Below, in pieces: positions 8,534-17,203 of a DNA stretch of 64,000 nucleotides. Made by a program: the position numbers and the translations under genes. Numbering within the stretch: position 1 is the stretch's first letter; every line of letters starts with the position of its first letter. Origin of the DNA: Pseudomonas sp. ABC1 (GTDB taxonomy: Bacteria; Pseudomonadota; Gammaproteobacteria; Pseudomonadales; Pseudomonadaceae); the NCBI RefSeq assembly GCF_013395055.1, contig NZ_CP058349.1, positions 372,001 through 436,000 on the forward strand, given 5' to 3'. The notes beneath the pieces were generated by a model, which worked only from the letters and a program-made list of their open reading frames with translations, did not search any database and was not told the origin of the DNA.

Positions 8534-9145
8534 ATGAAGAATCATGAAGTACTCGAAAAGAACATCGGCCTGCTGACCATCTTCATGGTGCTGGCCGTGA
8601 GCATCGGCGGCCTGACGCAGATCGTTCCGCTGTTCTTCCAGGATGTGGTCAACGAACCGGTCGAGGGCATGAAGCCCTATACCGCACTGCAACTGGAAGG
8701 CCGCGACCTCTACATCAAGGAAGGCTGTGTCGGCTGCCACACGCAGATGATCCGTCCGTTCCGCGCCGAAACCGAGCGCTACGGCCACTACTCCGTCGCC
8801 GGCGAGAGCGTCTACGACCACCCCTTCCTGTGGGGCTCCAATCGTCGCGGTCCGGACCTGGCCCGTGTCGGCGGTCGCTACTCCGACGACTGGCAGCGTG
8901 CGCACCTGTACAACCCGCGCAACGTGGTCCCCGAATCGAAAATGCCAGCCTATCCATGGCTGGTCGAAAACGTACTCGACGGCAAGGACACCGCCAAGAA
9001 AATGCAGGCGCTGCGCGCCCTTGGCGTTCCTTATACCGACGAAGACATCGCCAGCGCCAAAGACGCCGTCAAGGGTAAGACCGAGATGGACGCCATGGTC
9101 GCTTATCTGCAAGTGCTCGGCACTGCACTCACTAATAAACGGTAA
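8534..9145 (+). CDS. ccoO: cbb3 oxidase subunit II, monohaem cytochrome c (second copy)
   Basis: 203 residues with one N-terminal transmembrane helix and one CVGCH haem site, as in the first copy. The start at 8534 is set by GAGGA seven bases upstream, overlapping the end of ccoN; an in-frame reading from 8477 would overlap ccoN heavily and is rejected. Second gene of the ccoNOQP operon. Confidence 0.97.
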   Translation: MKNHEVLEKNIGLLTIFMVLAVSIGGLTQIVPLFFQDVVNEPVEGMKPYTALQLEGRDLYIKEGCVGCHTQMIRPFRAETERYGHYSVAGESVYDHPFLWGSNRRGPDLARVGGRYSDDWQRAHLYNPRNVVPESKMPAYPWLVENVLDGKDTAKKMQALRALGVPYTDEDIASAKDAVKGKTEMDAMVAYLQVLGTALTNKR

Positions 9146-9148
9146 CGC

Positions 9149-9334
9149 ATGATGGATATCGGGACTCTTCGCGGTTTGGGCACTTTACTGGTCGTCGTCG
9201 CCTTCACCGGCATCGTGGTGTGGGCTTACAGCAGCAAGCGCAAGCAAAGCTTCGACGAAGCCGCCAACCTCCCTTTCGCAGACGACGAGCCCGTACCCAA
9301 GAAGCGTGATGAAGAAGCATCCGGAGAAAAATAA
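9149..9334 (+). CDS. ccoQ: cbb3 oxidase subunit IV (CcoQ)
   Basis: A 61-residue single-span membrane protein (VVVAFTGIVVWAYSSKRK, then an acidic/lysine-rich tail). CcoQ is a non-catalytic subunit reported to stabilise the complex, notably under oxygen. It starts three bases after the ccoO stop and ends immediately before the ccoP ATG, so the three genes are packed together. The first operon has no counterpart. Confidence 0.93.
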   Translation: MMDIGTLRGLGTLLVVVAFTGIVVWAYSSKRKQSFDEAANLPFADDEPVPKKRDEEASGEK

Positions 9335-10252
9335 ATGACGTCGTTTTGGAGTTGGTACATAACGCTGCTGACCCTGGGCACCATCGTTGCACTGGTGTGG
9401 CTGCTGCTTGCAACACGCAAGGGGCAACGCATCGGCGGTACCGAAGAAACCGTCGGCCATTCTTACGATGGCATCGAGGAGTACGACAACCCACTGCCCA
9501 AGTGGTGGTTCATGCTGTTCGTCGGCACCGTCGTGTTCGCCCTCGGCTACCTAGCCCTCTACCCTGGTCTGGGCAACTGGAAAGGCCTGCTGCCGGGATA
9601 TGAAGGCGGCTGGACCCAGGCCAAGGCCTGGCAACGGGAGATGGACAAGGCCAACGAACAGTACGGCCCGCTCTACGCGAAATACGCTGCCATGTCGGTG
9701 GAGGATGTCGCCAAGGACCCTCAAGCGCTGAAGATGGGCGGACGCCTGTTCGCCTCCAACTGCTCGGTCTGCCACGGCTCGGACGCCAAGGGTGCCTACG
9801 GCTTCCCCAACCTGACCGACGACGACTGGCTGTGGGGCGGTGATGCCGCGACCATCAAGACCACCATCCTGCATGGCCGCATCGCCACCATGCCGGCCTG
9901 GCGCGACGTGATCGGTGAAGACGGTATCCGCAATGTCACCGGCTACGTGCGTAGCCTGTCCGGCCGCGAGAATCCCGAGGGAATCGACGTCGACCTTGAG
10001 CGTGGTCAAAACATCTTCGCGACCAACTGCGTAGTCTGTCATGGTCCTGAAGGCAAGGGCGTCGCCATGCTTGGCGCACCGAACCTGACCGACAACATAT
10101 GGCTCTACGGTTCCAGTTTCGCCCAGGTCCAGCAGACGATCCGCCATGGACGCAACGGCCGCATGCCAGCGCAGGAAGGCATCCTGGGTAACGACAAGGT
10201 GCACTTGCTCGCAGCCTATGTGTACAGCCTGTCCCAGAAAGCGGAGGACTGA
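9335..10252 (+). CDS. ccoP: cbb3 oxidase subunit III, dihaem cytochrome c (second copy)
   Basis: 305 residues with two N-terminal transmembrane segments and two haem-binding sites, CSVCHG and CVVCHG, with downstream ATMPAW and GRMPAQ. It shares the fold and order of the first CcoP but diverges more than CcoN and CcoO do, mainly between and after the haem motifs. Its ATG directly follows the ccoQ stop. Confidence 0.97.
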   Translation: MTSFWSWYITLLTLGTIVALVWLLLATRKGQRIGGTEETVGHSYDGIEEYDNPLPKWWFMLFVGTVVFALGYLALYPGLGNWKGLLPGYEGGWTQAKAWQREMDKANEQYGPLYAKYAAMSVEDVAKDPQALKMGGRLFASNCSVCHGSDAKGAYGFPNLTDDDWLWGGDAATIKTTILHGRIATMPAWRDVIGEDGIRNVTGYVRSLSGRENPEGIDVDLERGQNIFATNCVVCHGPEGKGVAMLGAPNLTDNIWLYGSSFAQVQQTIRHGRNGRMPAQEGILGNDKVHLLAAYVYSLSQKAED

Positions 10253-10356
10253 TCCCCGGATCAGTGCAATACCCCCCAGGGTGTGGCAGTCAGTGACGCA
10301 CTGTCGCACCTGACCCCGGGATTTCGGGAGTACCATTGGCGCGGAACCAAAGAGAT

Positions 10357-10380
10357 CCCGGTCGGCACGTATCGACCGGG
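10357..10380 (+). other. Hairpin in ccoP-ccoG intergenic region
   Basis: CCCGGTCG / CGACCGGG form an 8-bp stem with an 8-base loop, 30 bases before the ccoG start in a 158-bp gap. It has no T run on the plus strand. No clear ribosome site precedes ccoG, so this could be a leader structure limiting ccoG translation or the 3' end of the oxidase transcript. Confidence 0.45.
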
Positions 10381-10410
10381 ACACCCACACTTCGCCGTGG
10401 TACGCATTAG

Positions 10411-11826
10411 ATGACTGAGCAGCAGATACCCGTTCGGGATGTCACACCACCGAACACCAAGAACGCCTCCACCGACCTCTATGCCTCTCGCGCCCAGATC
10501 TACACCCGCGCCTTCACCGGCTTGTTCCGGAACCTGAGACGGGTTGGTGGCGCCTTCCTCTTCCTTCTGTTCTTCGGTACGGCCTGGCTGACCTGGGATG
10601 GCCGTCAGGCTGTCTGGTGGGACCTGCCGGAACGCAAATTCCACATCTTCGGCGCCACCTATTGGCCGCAGGACTTCATCCTGTTGTCCGCGCTGCTGAT
10701 CATCTGTGCCTTCGGCCTGTTCTTCATCACGGTATTCGCCGGTCGCGTCTGGTGCGGCTACACCTGCCCGCAGAGCGTCTTCACCTGGGTCTTCATGTGG
10801 GCGGAAAAGGTCACCGAAGGCGACCGCAACCAGCGCATGAAACTCGACAAGGCCGCCATGAGCGGCACCAAGATCACCCGCAAGATCGCCAAGCACGCCA
10901 TATGGCTCGGCGTCTCCCTGCTGATCGGCATCACCTTCGTCGGCTACTTCACCCCGATTCGCGAGCTGGTGAGCGACCTGCTGACCCTGCAGGTCGGTGG
11001 CTGGGCCGCCTTCTGGATCGGTTTCTTCACCCTCGCCACCTACGGCAACGCCGGCTACCTGCGCGAGCAGGTGTGCATCCACATGTGCCCTTATGCACGC
11101 TTCCAGAGCGTGATGTTCGACAAGGACACCCTGATCGTTTCCTACGATCCGCGCCGTGGCGAAACACGCGGCCCGCGCAAGAAGGATGCCGACTACAAGG
11201 CCGCCGGCCTCGGCGACTGCATCGACTGCACCATGTGCGTGCAGGTCTGCCCCACCGGCATCGACATCCGCGACGGCCTGCAGATCGAATGCATCGGCTG
11301 CGCGGCCTGTATCGACGCCTGCGACGCCATCATGGACAAGATGCACTACCCCAAAGGGCTGATCAGCTACACCACTGAACACAACCTGTCGGGACAGAAG
11401 ACCCACCTGATCCGCCCACGCCTGATCGGCTATGCTATCGCCCTGGTCACGATGATGAGCATCTTCGCCTATGCCGTGGCCGAGCGTCCGCTGGTCAAGC
11501 TGGACGTGCTGAAAGACCGCGTGCTCTATCGCGAGAACGAAAAGGGCTATGTCGAGAACGTCTACACCCTGAAGATCATGAACAAGGCACAGCACGCACA
11601 GACCTTCACCATCCGTGCGTCGGGGCTGGATGGCCTGAGCTACGAAGGGCGTACCGAAGTCCGCGCGAATGCCGGAGAGCTGGTCACCCTGCCCGTGGAA
11701 CTGTCCATCGCGCCGGAAAAACTGCCATCGAGCACCAACGAGATCATCTTCCACGTCCAGTCGGCAGATGATGCATCCATCAACGACGACGCAGACAGCC
11801 GATTCATCGGCCCGAGCGTCCGCTGA
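10411..11826 (+). CDS. ccoG: Cytochrome c oxidase accessory protein CcoG (ferredoxin-type, copper reductase)
   Basis: A 471-residue inner-membrane iron-sulfur protein; CcoG family members reduce Cu(II) to Cu(I) for delivery to the cbb3 CuB site. Seen: several transmembrane helices (about 46-60, 85-110, 160-180, 200-215), a CGYTCPQ motif after the second helix pair, and two ferredoxin clusters CIDCTMCVQVCPTGID and CIGCAACIDACD near 270-310, followed by a C-terminal periplasmic immunoglobulin-like domain. The ATG is preceded in frame by a TAG, so it is the earliest start, although no good Shine-Dalgarno is visible. First gene of ccoGHIS. Confidence 0.95.
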   Translation: MTEQQIPVRDVTPPNTKNASTDLYASRAQIYTRAFTGLFRNLRRVGGAFLFLLFFGTAWLTWDGRQAVWWDLPERKFHIFGATYWPQDFILLSALLIICAFGLFFITVFAGRVWCGYTCPQSVFTWVFMWAEKVTEGDRNQRMKLDKAAMSGTKITRKIAKHAIWLGVSLLIGITFVGYFTPIRELVSDLLTLQVGGWAAFWIGFFTLATYGNAGYLREQVCIHMCPYARFQSVMFDKDTLIVSYDPRRGETRGPRKKDADYKAAGLGDCIDCTMCVQVCPTGIDIRDGLQIECIGCAACIDACDAIMDKMHYPKGLISYTTEHNLSGQKTHLIRPRLIGYAIALVTMMSIFAYAVAERPLVKLDVLKDRVLYRENEKGYVENVYTLKIMNKAQHAQTFTIRASGLDGLSYEGRTEVRANAGELVTLPVELSIAPEKLPSSTNEIIFHVQSADDASINDDADSRFIGPSVR

Positions 11827-11840
11827 AAACAAGGCCACAC

Positions 11841-12347
11841 ATGCGTTCCGACAACGAGCAAGTCACCCGTTGGTACACCCAGCCCTGGGCCTGGTTCATC
11901 ATCGCCATCCTGGCGACCTCGGTGATCCTCGGCACCTCGCTGCTGACCATCGCCATCCGTAACCCGGTGTCGCTGGTGGTGGAGAACTACTACGACGTGG
12001 GCAAGGGCATCAACACCTCGCTGGAGCGAGAGAAACTGGCTGCGCGCTACGGCATCCAGGCGCGCCTGCAACTCGACGAGGACACCGGCACCGCCCGCCT
12101 GACCCTCGAAGGCATCAGCCGCCCACCGCAACTGGTGCTCAACCTGATCTCCCCGACCCAGCCGGAGAAGGACCGCCGCATCGTCCTGCAACCCCAGGGC
12201 GAGGCTGGCAACTATGAAGGACTCATGCAGGAAGCCGTGACCGGGCGTCGCTTCATCGAACTGCTGGGCCGCGAAGGCGACCAGGAATGGCGCCTCTACG
12301 AGGAAGAAACCATCGTCAGCGGACAAGCCGTCGAACTGACCCCCTGA
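11841..12347 (+). CDS. ccoH: FixH/CcoH family cbb3 assembly protein
   Basis: 168 residues with one N-terminal transmembrane helix (WAWFIIAILATSVILGTSLL) and a periplasmic domain. CcoH/FixH proteins associate with the cbb3 complex and are needed for its assembly or stability. It lies 14 bases after ccoG with AAGG upstream, and 7 bases before ccoI. No catalytic motif is expected or seen. Confidence 0.93.
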   Translation: MRSDNEQVTRWYTQPWAWFIIAILATSVILGTSLLTIAIRNPVSLVVENYYDVGKGINTSLEREKLAARYGIQARLQLDEDTGTARLTLEGISRPPQLVLNLISPTQPEKDRRIVLQPQGEAGNYEGLMQEAVTGRRFIELLGREGDQEWRLYEEETIVSGQAVELTP

Positions 12348-12354
12348 GTGCACG

Positions 12355-14754
12355 ATGGCCCAGCCGACTCCCTGCTACCACTGTGGCCTGCCGGTTCCCG
12401 CCGGCAGCGCCTTCCATGCCGACGTGCTGGGCCAGACCCGTGACTTCTGCTGCCCTGGTTGCCAGGCGGTGGCTCAGACCATCGTCGCCGGCGGCCTGGA
12501 AAGCTACTACCAGCAACGCAGCGACACCGCGATCAACCCCCAGGAGCTGCCCCAGGTGCTCTCGGAGGAGATGGCGCTCTACGACCGTCCGGACGTGCAG
12601 CAGCCCTTCGTCAGCCACGACACCGAACTGGCCAGCACCGCACTGCATATAGAAGGTATCAGTTGTGCCGCTTGTGGCTGGCTGATCGAACGCCACCTGC
12701 GTTCGATGGAAGGCGTCAGCGAGGCGAGCCTCAACCTCTCCAACCACCGCCTGCGCATCCACTGGGATGATGCACGGCTGCCACTCAGCGAGCTGCTCGC
12801 GCAGTTGCGCCGTATCGGCTACGCCGCCCACCCCTACCAGCCCGACCAGGCCGCCGAACGCATCGCCAGCGAGAACCGTCGCGCCATGCGCCAGCTCGGA
12901 GCCGCCGGCCTGCTGTGGATGCAGGTGATGATGGCCACCATGGCCACCTGGCCGGAGTTCAACCTCGACCTTTCCGAGGGCATGGCCAGCATCCTGCGCT
13001 GGACCGCCCTGCTGCTGACCACCCCGATCGTCTTCTATTGCTGCACCGACTTCTTCCGTGGCGCCATACGCGACCTGCGCACGCGCCACCTGACCATGGA
13101 TGTCTCCGTCTCGCTGGCCATCGGCGGCGCCTACCTGGCCGGCATCTGGTCGACCATCACCGGCCAGGGCGAGTTGTACTTCGACGCGGTCGGCATGTTC
13201 GCGCTGTTCCTGCTGGCCGGCCGCTACCTGGAACGCAGGGCGCGGGAACGTACCGCCTCGGCGACCGCCCAGTTGGTCAACCTGCTGCCCACCTCCTGCC
13301 TGCGCCTGGAAGAAGGCGGGCAAGGCACACGCATCCTGCTCAGTGAACTGAATATCGGCGACCGCGTGCTGGTACAGCCTGGCGCCCTGATCCCGGCGGA
13401 CGGCGACATCCTCGAAGGTCAGTCGAGCATCGACGAATCCGTGCTGACCGGCGAATACCTGCCGCTGCCACGCGCCGCCGGCGATACGGTGACCGCCGGC
13501 ACCCTCAACGTCGAAGGCCCGTTGGTGATTCGCGTGCGTGCCCTGGGCGACGACACGCGGCTGTCGGCAATCGTCCGGTTGCTGGAGCGGGCACAGGCGG
13601 AAAAACCACGCCTGGCCGAACTGGCCGACAAGGTCGCGCAATGGTTCCTGCTGGTGGTTCTGCTGGTCGCGGCGACAGTCGGCCTGATCTGGTGGCAGAT
13701 CGACCCGCAGCGAGCCTTCTGGATCGTCCTGGCCCTGCTGGTCGCCACCTGCCCCTGCGCGCTGTCGCTGGCCACGCCAACCGCCCTGACCACCGCCACC
13801 GGCACGCTGCACACGCTTGGCCTGCTGCTGACACGAGGCCATGTGTTGGAAGGCCTGAACCATATCGACACGGTCATCTTCGACAAGACCGGCACCCTGA
13901 CCGAAGGCCGCCTGACCCTGAGCGCCGTACACCCCCTGCGCGAACTGGATGCCGACACCTGCCTGGGCCTTGCCGCCGCGCTGGAAAACCGCTCGGAACA
14001 CCCCATCGCCAAAGCCTTCGGCCGCGCTCCGGAGGCCGCCGACGGTGTGGAAAGCCATCCGGGCCTGGGCCTGTCCGGCACCCTCGGCGGGCGCCACCTG
14101 CGTATCGGCCAGCCCGCCTTCGTCGCAGCCGGCTATGGCGGCGAAACACCAGTGATCCCGGGCGAACAGGGCCAATGGCTACTGTTGGGCGATGACCAGG
14201 GCGCACTGGCCTGGCTGGTCCTCGACGACCGCCTGCGCGAAGACGCGCCGGCCCTGCTCGATGCCTGCCGACACCAGGGCTGGCGCACGGTCCTGCTCTC
14301 CGGTGACAGCTCGCCGATGGTCGGCCAGATCGCCGAACAACTGGGCATGGACGAGGCCGTCGGCGGACTGACGCCGGACGCCAAGCTGCAACGCCTGCAA
14401 GCCTTACAAGCACAAGGGCAGCGCGTATTGATGCTCGGCGATGGTGTCAATGACGTGCCGGTACTGGCCGCCGCCAACATCAGCATCGCCATGGGTTCGG
14501 CCACCGACCTGGCCAAGACCAGCGCCGATGCGGTGCTGCTGTCGAATCGACTGGGCAGCCTGATCCAGGCATTCTCGATCGCCCGCCGCAGCCGCCGCAT
14601 CATCATCGAGAACCTGCTCTGGGCCAGCCTCTACAATGGCCTGGTACTGCCCTTCGCCGCACTGGGCTGGGTCACGCCACTCTGGGCCGCACTGGGCATG
14701 TCGCTCAGCTCACTGCTGGTAGTATTGAATGCCTTGCGGCTGGCCCGGCATTGA
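12355..14754 (+). CDS. ccoI: Copper-translocating P1B-type ATPase CcoI
   Basis: A 799-residue heavy-metal ATPase that exports Cu(I) toward the periplasm for cbb3 assembly. In order: a Cys-rich N-terminal domain (CYHCG, and FCCPGCQAV near 31-39), a heavy-metal-associated domain with GISCAACGW near 100-108, membrane helices, the actuator TGEY, the metal-binding CPCALSLATP in the membrane near residue 465, the phosphorylation loop DKTGTLTEG near 505, and the GDGVND hinge near 695. This is the CPC-type arrangement of Cu(I) pumps. Overlapping operon context with ccoH and ccoS supports CcoI rather than a detoxifying CopA. Confidence 0.96.
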   Translation: MAQPTPCYHCGLPVPAGSAFHADVLGQTRDFCCPGCQAVAQTIVAGGLESYYQQRSDTAINPQELPQVLSEEMALYDRPDVQQPFVSHDTELASTALHIEGISCAACGWLIERHLRSMEGVSEASLNLSNHRLRIHWDDARLPLSELLAQLRRIGYAAHPYQPDQAAERIASENRRAMRQLGAAGLLWMQVMMATMATWPEFNLDLSEGMASILRWTALLLTTPIVFYCCTDFFRGAIRDLRTRHLTMDVSVSLAIGGAYLAGIWSTITGQGELYFDAVGMFALFLLAGRYLERRARERTASATAQLVNLLPTSCLRLEEGGQGTRILLSELNIGDRVLVQPGALIPADGDILEGQSSIDESVLTGEYLPLPRAAGDTVTAGTLNVEGPLVIRVRALGDDTRLSAIVRLLERAQAEKPRLAELADKVAQWFLLVVLLVAATVGLIWWQIDPQRAFWIVLALLVATCPCALSLATPTALTTATGTLHTLGLLLTRGHVLEGLNHIDTVIFDKTGTLTEGRLTLSAVHPLRELDADTCLGLAAALENRSEHPIAKAFGRAPEAADGVESHPGLGLSGTLGGRHLRIGQPAFVAAGYGGETPVIPGEQGQWLLLGDDQGALAWLVLDDRLREDAPALLDACRHQGWRTVLLSGDSSPMVGQIAEQLGMDEAVGGLTPDAKLQRLQALQAQGQRVLMLGDGVNDVPVLAAANISIAMGSATDLAKTSADAVLLSNRLGSLIQAFSIARRSRRIIIENLLWASLYNGLVLPFAALGWVTPLWAALGMSLSSLLVVLNALRLARH

Positions 14755-14820
14755 CCCCGATGCACTCGACACCACACCTGCCGCTACGGCCCTTTTGACG
14801 CTGGTCGCCCCGGAGTACCC

Positions 14821-15039
14821 ATGGCAGCTTTGTATATCCTGATTCCCGTCGCGGTGGCCCTGGTCGGGCTGGCCATCTGGATCTTCTTCTGGGCGGTCGA
14901 CAGCGGCCAGTACGACGACCTGGAAGGGCCGGCACACAGCGTCCTGTTCGACGACGACCTGCCACCACGGCCCGAGCAAAAAGCCGTGTCGGGCGACGAG
15001 CCACCCGCTGAACCTGAAGAGCCGCCGAAGCGTGATTGA
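14821..15039 (+). CDS. ccoS: cbb3 oxidase maturation protein CcoS
   Basis: 72 residues with one N-terminal transmembrane helix (ILIPVAVALVGLAIWIFFWA), then VDSGQYDDLEGPA, typical of CcoS, and an acidic proline-rich tail. CcoS is required for cofactor insertion into cbb3. GGAG lies six bases before the ATG. Its last eight bases overlap the start of the next gene. Confidence 0.94.
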   Translation: MAALYILIPVAVALVGLAIWIFFWAVDSGQYDDLEGPAHSVLFDDDLPPRPEQKAVSGDEPPAEPEEPPKRD

Positions 15040-15715
15040 ACTGCTGCCGCTGATGATTTCCGCGCTGGTGCTGGGCCTGCTCGGCGGCGGCCACTGCCTG
15101 GGCATGTGCGGTGGCCTGATGGGTGCCCTGACCATGGCCATTCCAGCGGAGCAGCGGGCCCGCCGCTTCGGCCTGCTGCTGGGCTATAACCTCGGTCGCA
15201 TCCTCAGCTATGCCCTCGCGGGCTTTCTCCTCGGTCTCGCGGGCTGGGCCATCGCCAGCGGCCCCCTGGCGACCGCCATGCGCATCGTCGCGGGGCTGCT
15301 ACTGATTTGCATGGGGCTTTACCTGGCGGGCTGGTGGAGCGGGCTGACACGGGTGGAAGCCATCGGCAAAGGCCTGTGGAAACTCATCCAGCCACTGGCC
15401 AGCCGACTGATGCCAGTCAGCAGCCTGCCCCGCGCCCTGCTGCTGGGCGCCCTGTGGGGCTGGCTGCCCTGCGGGCTGGTCTACAGCACCCTGCTCTGGG
15501 CGGCCAGCCAGGGCAACGCCCTGGACAGCGCCCTGCTGATGTTCTGCTTCGGCCTCGGCACCTGGCCGCTGCTACTGGCCACCGGCCTTGCCACCGAGCG
15601 CCTCGGCGCATTCCTGAAGAACCGCAACGTACGCCGGGCAGCCGGGCTGCTCGTGATGCTCTTCGGCCTGTGGACACTGCCAGGCCCGCACCAGCACTGG
15701 CTGATGGGGCACTGA
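15032..15715 (+). CDS. SafE/TauE-like membrane protein (COG2836 type)
   Basis: 227 residues, about six transmembrane helices. The first helix carries GGGHCLGMCGGLMGA, a His/Cys/Met-bearing motif that recurs in this small family; helix four has LWGWLPCGLVYS, another Cys site. A GTG start is used, overlapping ccoS by eight bases, so the gene is translationally coupled to the copper/oxidase assembly genes. The family name sulfite exporter comes from distant homology. The motif and context make a metal (copper) or redox role in oxidase assembly a reasonable inference, not shown. Confidence 0.8.
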   Translation: MIELLPLMISALVLGLLGGGHCLGMCGGLMGALTMAIPAEQRARRFGLLLGYNLGRILSYALAGFLLGLAGWAIASGPLATAMRIVAGLLLICMGLYLAGWWSGLTRVEAIGKGLWKLIQPLASRLMPVSSLPRALLLGALWGWLPCGLVYSTLLWAASQGNALDSALLMFCFGLGTWPLLLATGLATERLGAFLKNRNVRRAAGLLVMLFGLWTLPGPHQHWLMGH

Positions 15716-15776
15716 GCGGGCGTACATGCTCATGCCGTCGATACGTTTCGATGCAGTGGCCTTGCGGTCATCGCTC

Positions 15777-16180
15777 CTGTGCGAATGCCAGGTAGCGGAA
15801 CGGGGCACGCGTGAATACATCCCTGTAGCTCTTCGCCGCCATCCCTGGCGGCGAAGGCCCCGTCCCGCTCCCGCACAGCCATCTTTAGTGGCGACTGTAG
15901 GAAGACATTCGTCGGTCATGAGCCTGCGCACCTGGGCTCCCGCCTGCGCGGGAGCGACGGGTATCGGTGTTTTTTCTTATGGCCACTTCAGTATTGACTG
16001 CGATCCCGGTCAACCCCTCGGAGAAACCTTCGTCGGCAGGGACGCCGACGAAGAGCCCCATGGATGGGTTTATGCGTGTTTCGTAGAGGGGTTGGCCGGG
16101 ATCGCAATGTCGCAGGAATCAAGGGCACTGCAATTGCTTCTATGCCTAATCAGTGACTCACTTGCCAATCCGGGCGCAAG
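15777..16180 (+). repeat. Dispersed intergenic repeat, copy A (interrupted)
   Basis: The 511-bp gap before nadE is filled mostly by a repeat also found at 54893-55190 (copy B) and in part at 38909-38985 (copy C). Shared blocks include GTGCGAATGCCAGGT, TGAATACATCCCT, the hairpin CGCCGCCA..TGGCGGCG, GACTGTAGGAAGA, CGACGGGTATCGGTGTTTT and ACTCACTTGCCAATCCGG. Copy A is split by a 108-bp insertion (15999-16106). No coding frame is conserved between copies, so I see no gene here. Confidence 0.8.
15999..16106. mobile_element. MITE-like insertion inside repeat copy A
   Basis: A 108-bp segment absent from the equivalent place in copy B. It is bounded by 21-bp inverted repeats with one mismatch (starting TGCGATCCCGG at 15999, ending CCGGGATCGCA at 16106) and has a nested perfect 9-bp hairpin, TTCGTCGGC / GCCGACGAA, at 16029-16052. 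It has no coding capacity. It could be a miniature inverted-repeat element or a structured RNA-type repeat. Confidence 0.5.
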
Positions 16181-16226
16181 ACTGCGTCTTGGCGGCCATA
16201 GCACGCTTTCCATGGCCTGCCAGGCC

Positions 16227-17060
16227 TCAGGCCTGCGGCTCTTTCGGCTGCTGGCGCTTGTGCGCCGTTTTGTCGTAGGTGGCAATGATCACCCTGGCTG
16301 CGTCCGGGTTCACCGGCTGCCCGAGCAGGAACGCATCGATATCCGCGTAGCTCACGCCATGGGCTTCTTCATCGGGCTTGCCGGGCGCCAGTTCTTCCAG
16401 ATCGGCGGTCGGCACCTTGTGCACCAATTGTTGCGGCGCACCGAGTGCGGCAGCCAGTTGCCGCACCTGCCCCTTGACCAGGCCAGCCAATGGCGTGAGA
16501 TCGCACGCGCCATCGCCGAACTTGGTGAAGAACCCCATGACCGCTTCCGCCGCATGGTCGGTGCCCACAACCAAGCCCTGGCGGGCATTGGCAATGGTGT
16601 ACTGGGCGACCATGCGAATGCGTGCCTTGGTATTGCCCAGGGCGAAATCCCGGGCGGCGGGCGACAGCCCTTGCAAGGCATCGACCACACCGGCCAGCGC
16701 CTGCACCGACGGGCCTATGTTCACCGTATGGGCCTCGTCCGGGGCGATACTGGCCACGGCCAGGGCAGCCTCTTCCTCGTCATGCTGGACCTGATAAGGC
16801 AGGCGGACGGCGATAAAGCGGTAGTCATCCCCCTCGCCGGCCTCGCGCAACTCCCTGACGGCACGCTGGCACAACAGCCCTGCCGTGGTCGAGTCGACGC
16901 CACCGCTGATCCCCAGCACCAGCGTCTTCATGCCCGACTGGCGCAGGCAGTCCTGGATGAACGCCACGCGACGCTCGATCTCGGCAGCCACAGCGGCATC
17001 ATTCTCCAGAGGGCCACGCACCCCCAGGGCAACGGCGATTTCCTGCTGGCGACTCTGCAT
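16227..17060 (-). CDS. nadE: Ammonia-dependent NAD+ synthetase
   Basis: A 277-residue cytosolic enzyme that amidates nicotinic acid adenine dinucleotide to NAD+ with ATP and ammonia. The PP-loop ISGGVDSTTAG lies near residues 49-59, and the family segments VVGTDHAAEAVMGFFTKFGDG and THAD-type KVPTADLEEL follow. No glutaminase domain, so ammonia is the nitrogen source. AGGAG precedes the ATG. It runs opposite to its neighbours and sits between the ccoS-linked permease and hemN, which are adjacent in P. aeruginosa; the 143-bp gap to hemN carries an Anr box. Confidence 0.96.
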   Translation of the reverse strand: MQSRQQEIAVALGVRGPLENDAAVAAEIERRVAFIQDCLRQSGMKTLVLGISGGVDSTTAGLLCQRAVRELREAGEGDDYRFIAVRLPYQVQHDEEEAALAVASIAPDEAHTVNIGPSVQALAGVVDALQGLSPAARDFALGNTKARIRMVAQYTIANARQGLVVGTDHAAEAVMGFFTKFGDGACDLTPLAGLVKGQVRQLAAALGAPQQLVHKVPTADLEELAPGKPDEEAHGVSYADIDAFLLGQPVNPDAARVIIATYDKTAHKRQQPKEPQA

Positions 17061-17129
17061 CTCTATTCTCCTGGTGATCGAGGGAACTCATTCGGGCGGC
17101 GTCAAAGGCCGCCAAGGGTCAAGACAAGC

Positions 17130-17143
17130 TTGATACAGGTCAA
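17130..17143 (+). promoter_or_regulatory. Anr/FNR box of hemN
   Basis: TTGATACAGGTCAA matches the FNR/Anr consensus in 9 of 10 fixed positions. Its centre is at 17136.5. A good -10 hexamer, TAGAAT, lies at 17166-17171, so a start at about 17178 would put the box at -41.5, the standard activating position for FNR-type regulators. Confidence 0.88.
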
Positions 17144-17203
17144 GTCAGCTCGGCAACCTCCAACCTAGAATCCGGTCACCGCCACCCAAACCGGAAAAGT
17201 CAC

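Noticed and set aside
12316..14175. 619-aa minus-strand frame opposite ccoI
   Set aside because: ccoI carries all P-type ATPase motifs on the plus strand; this is a shadow frame.
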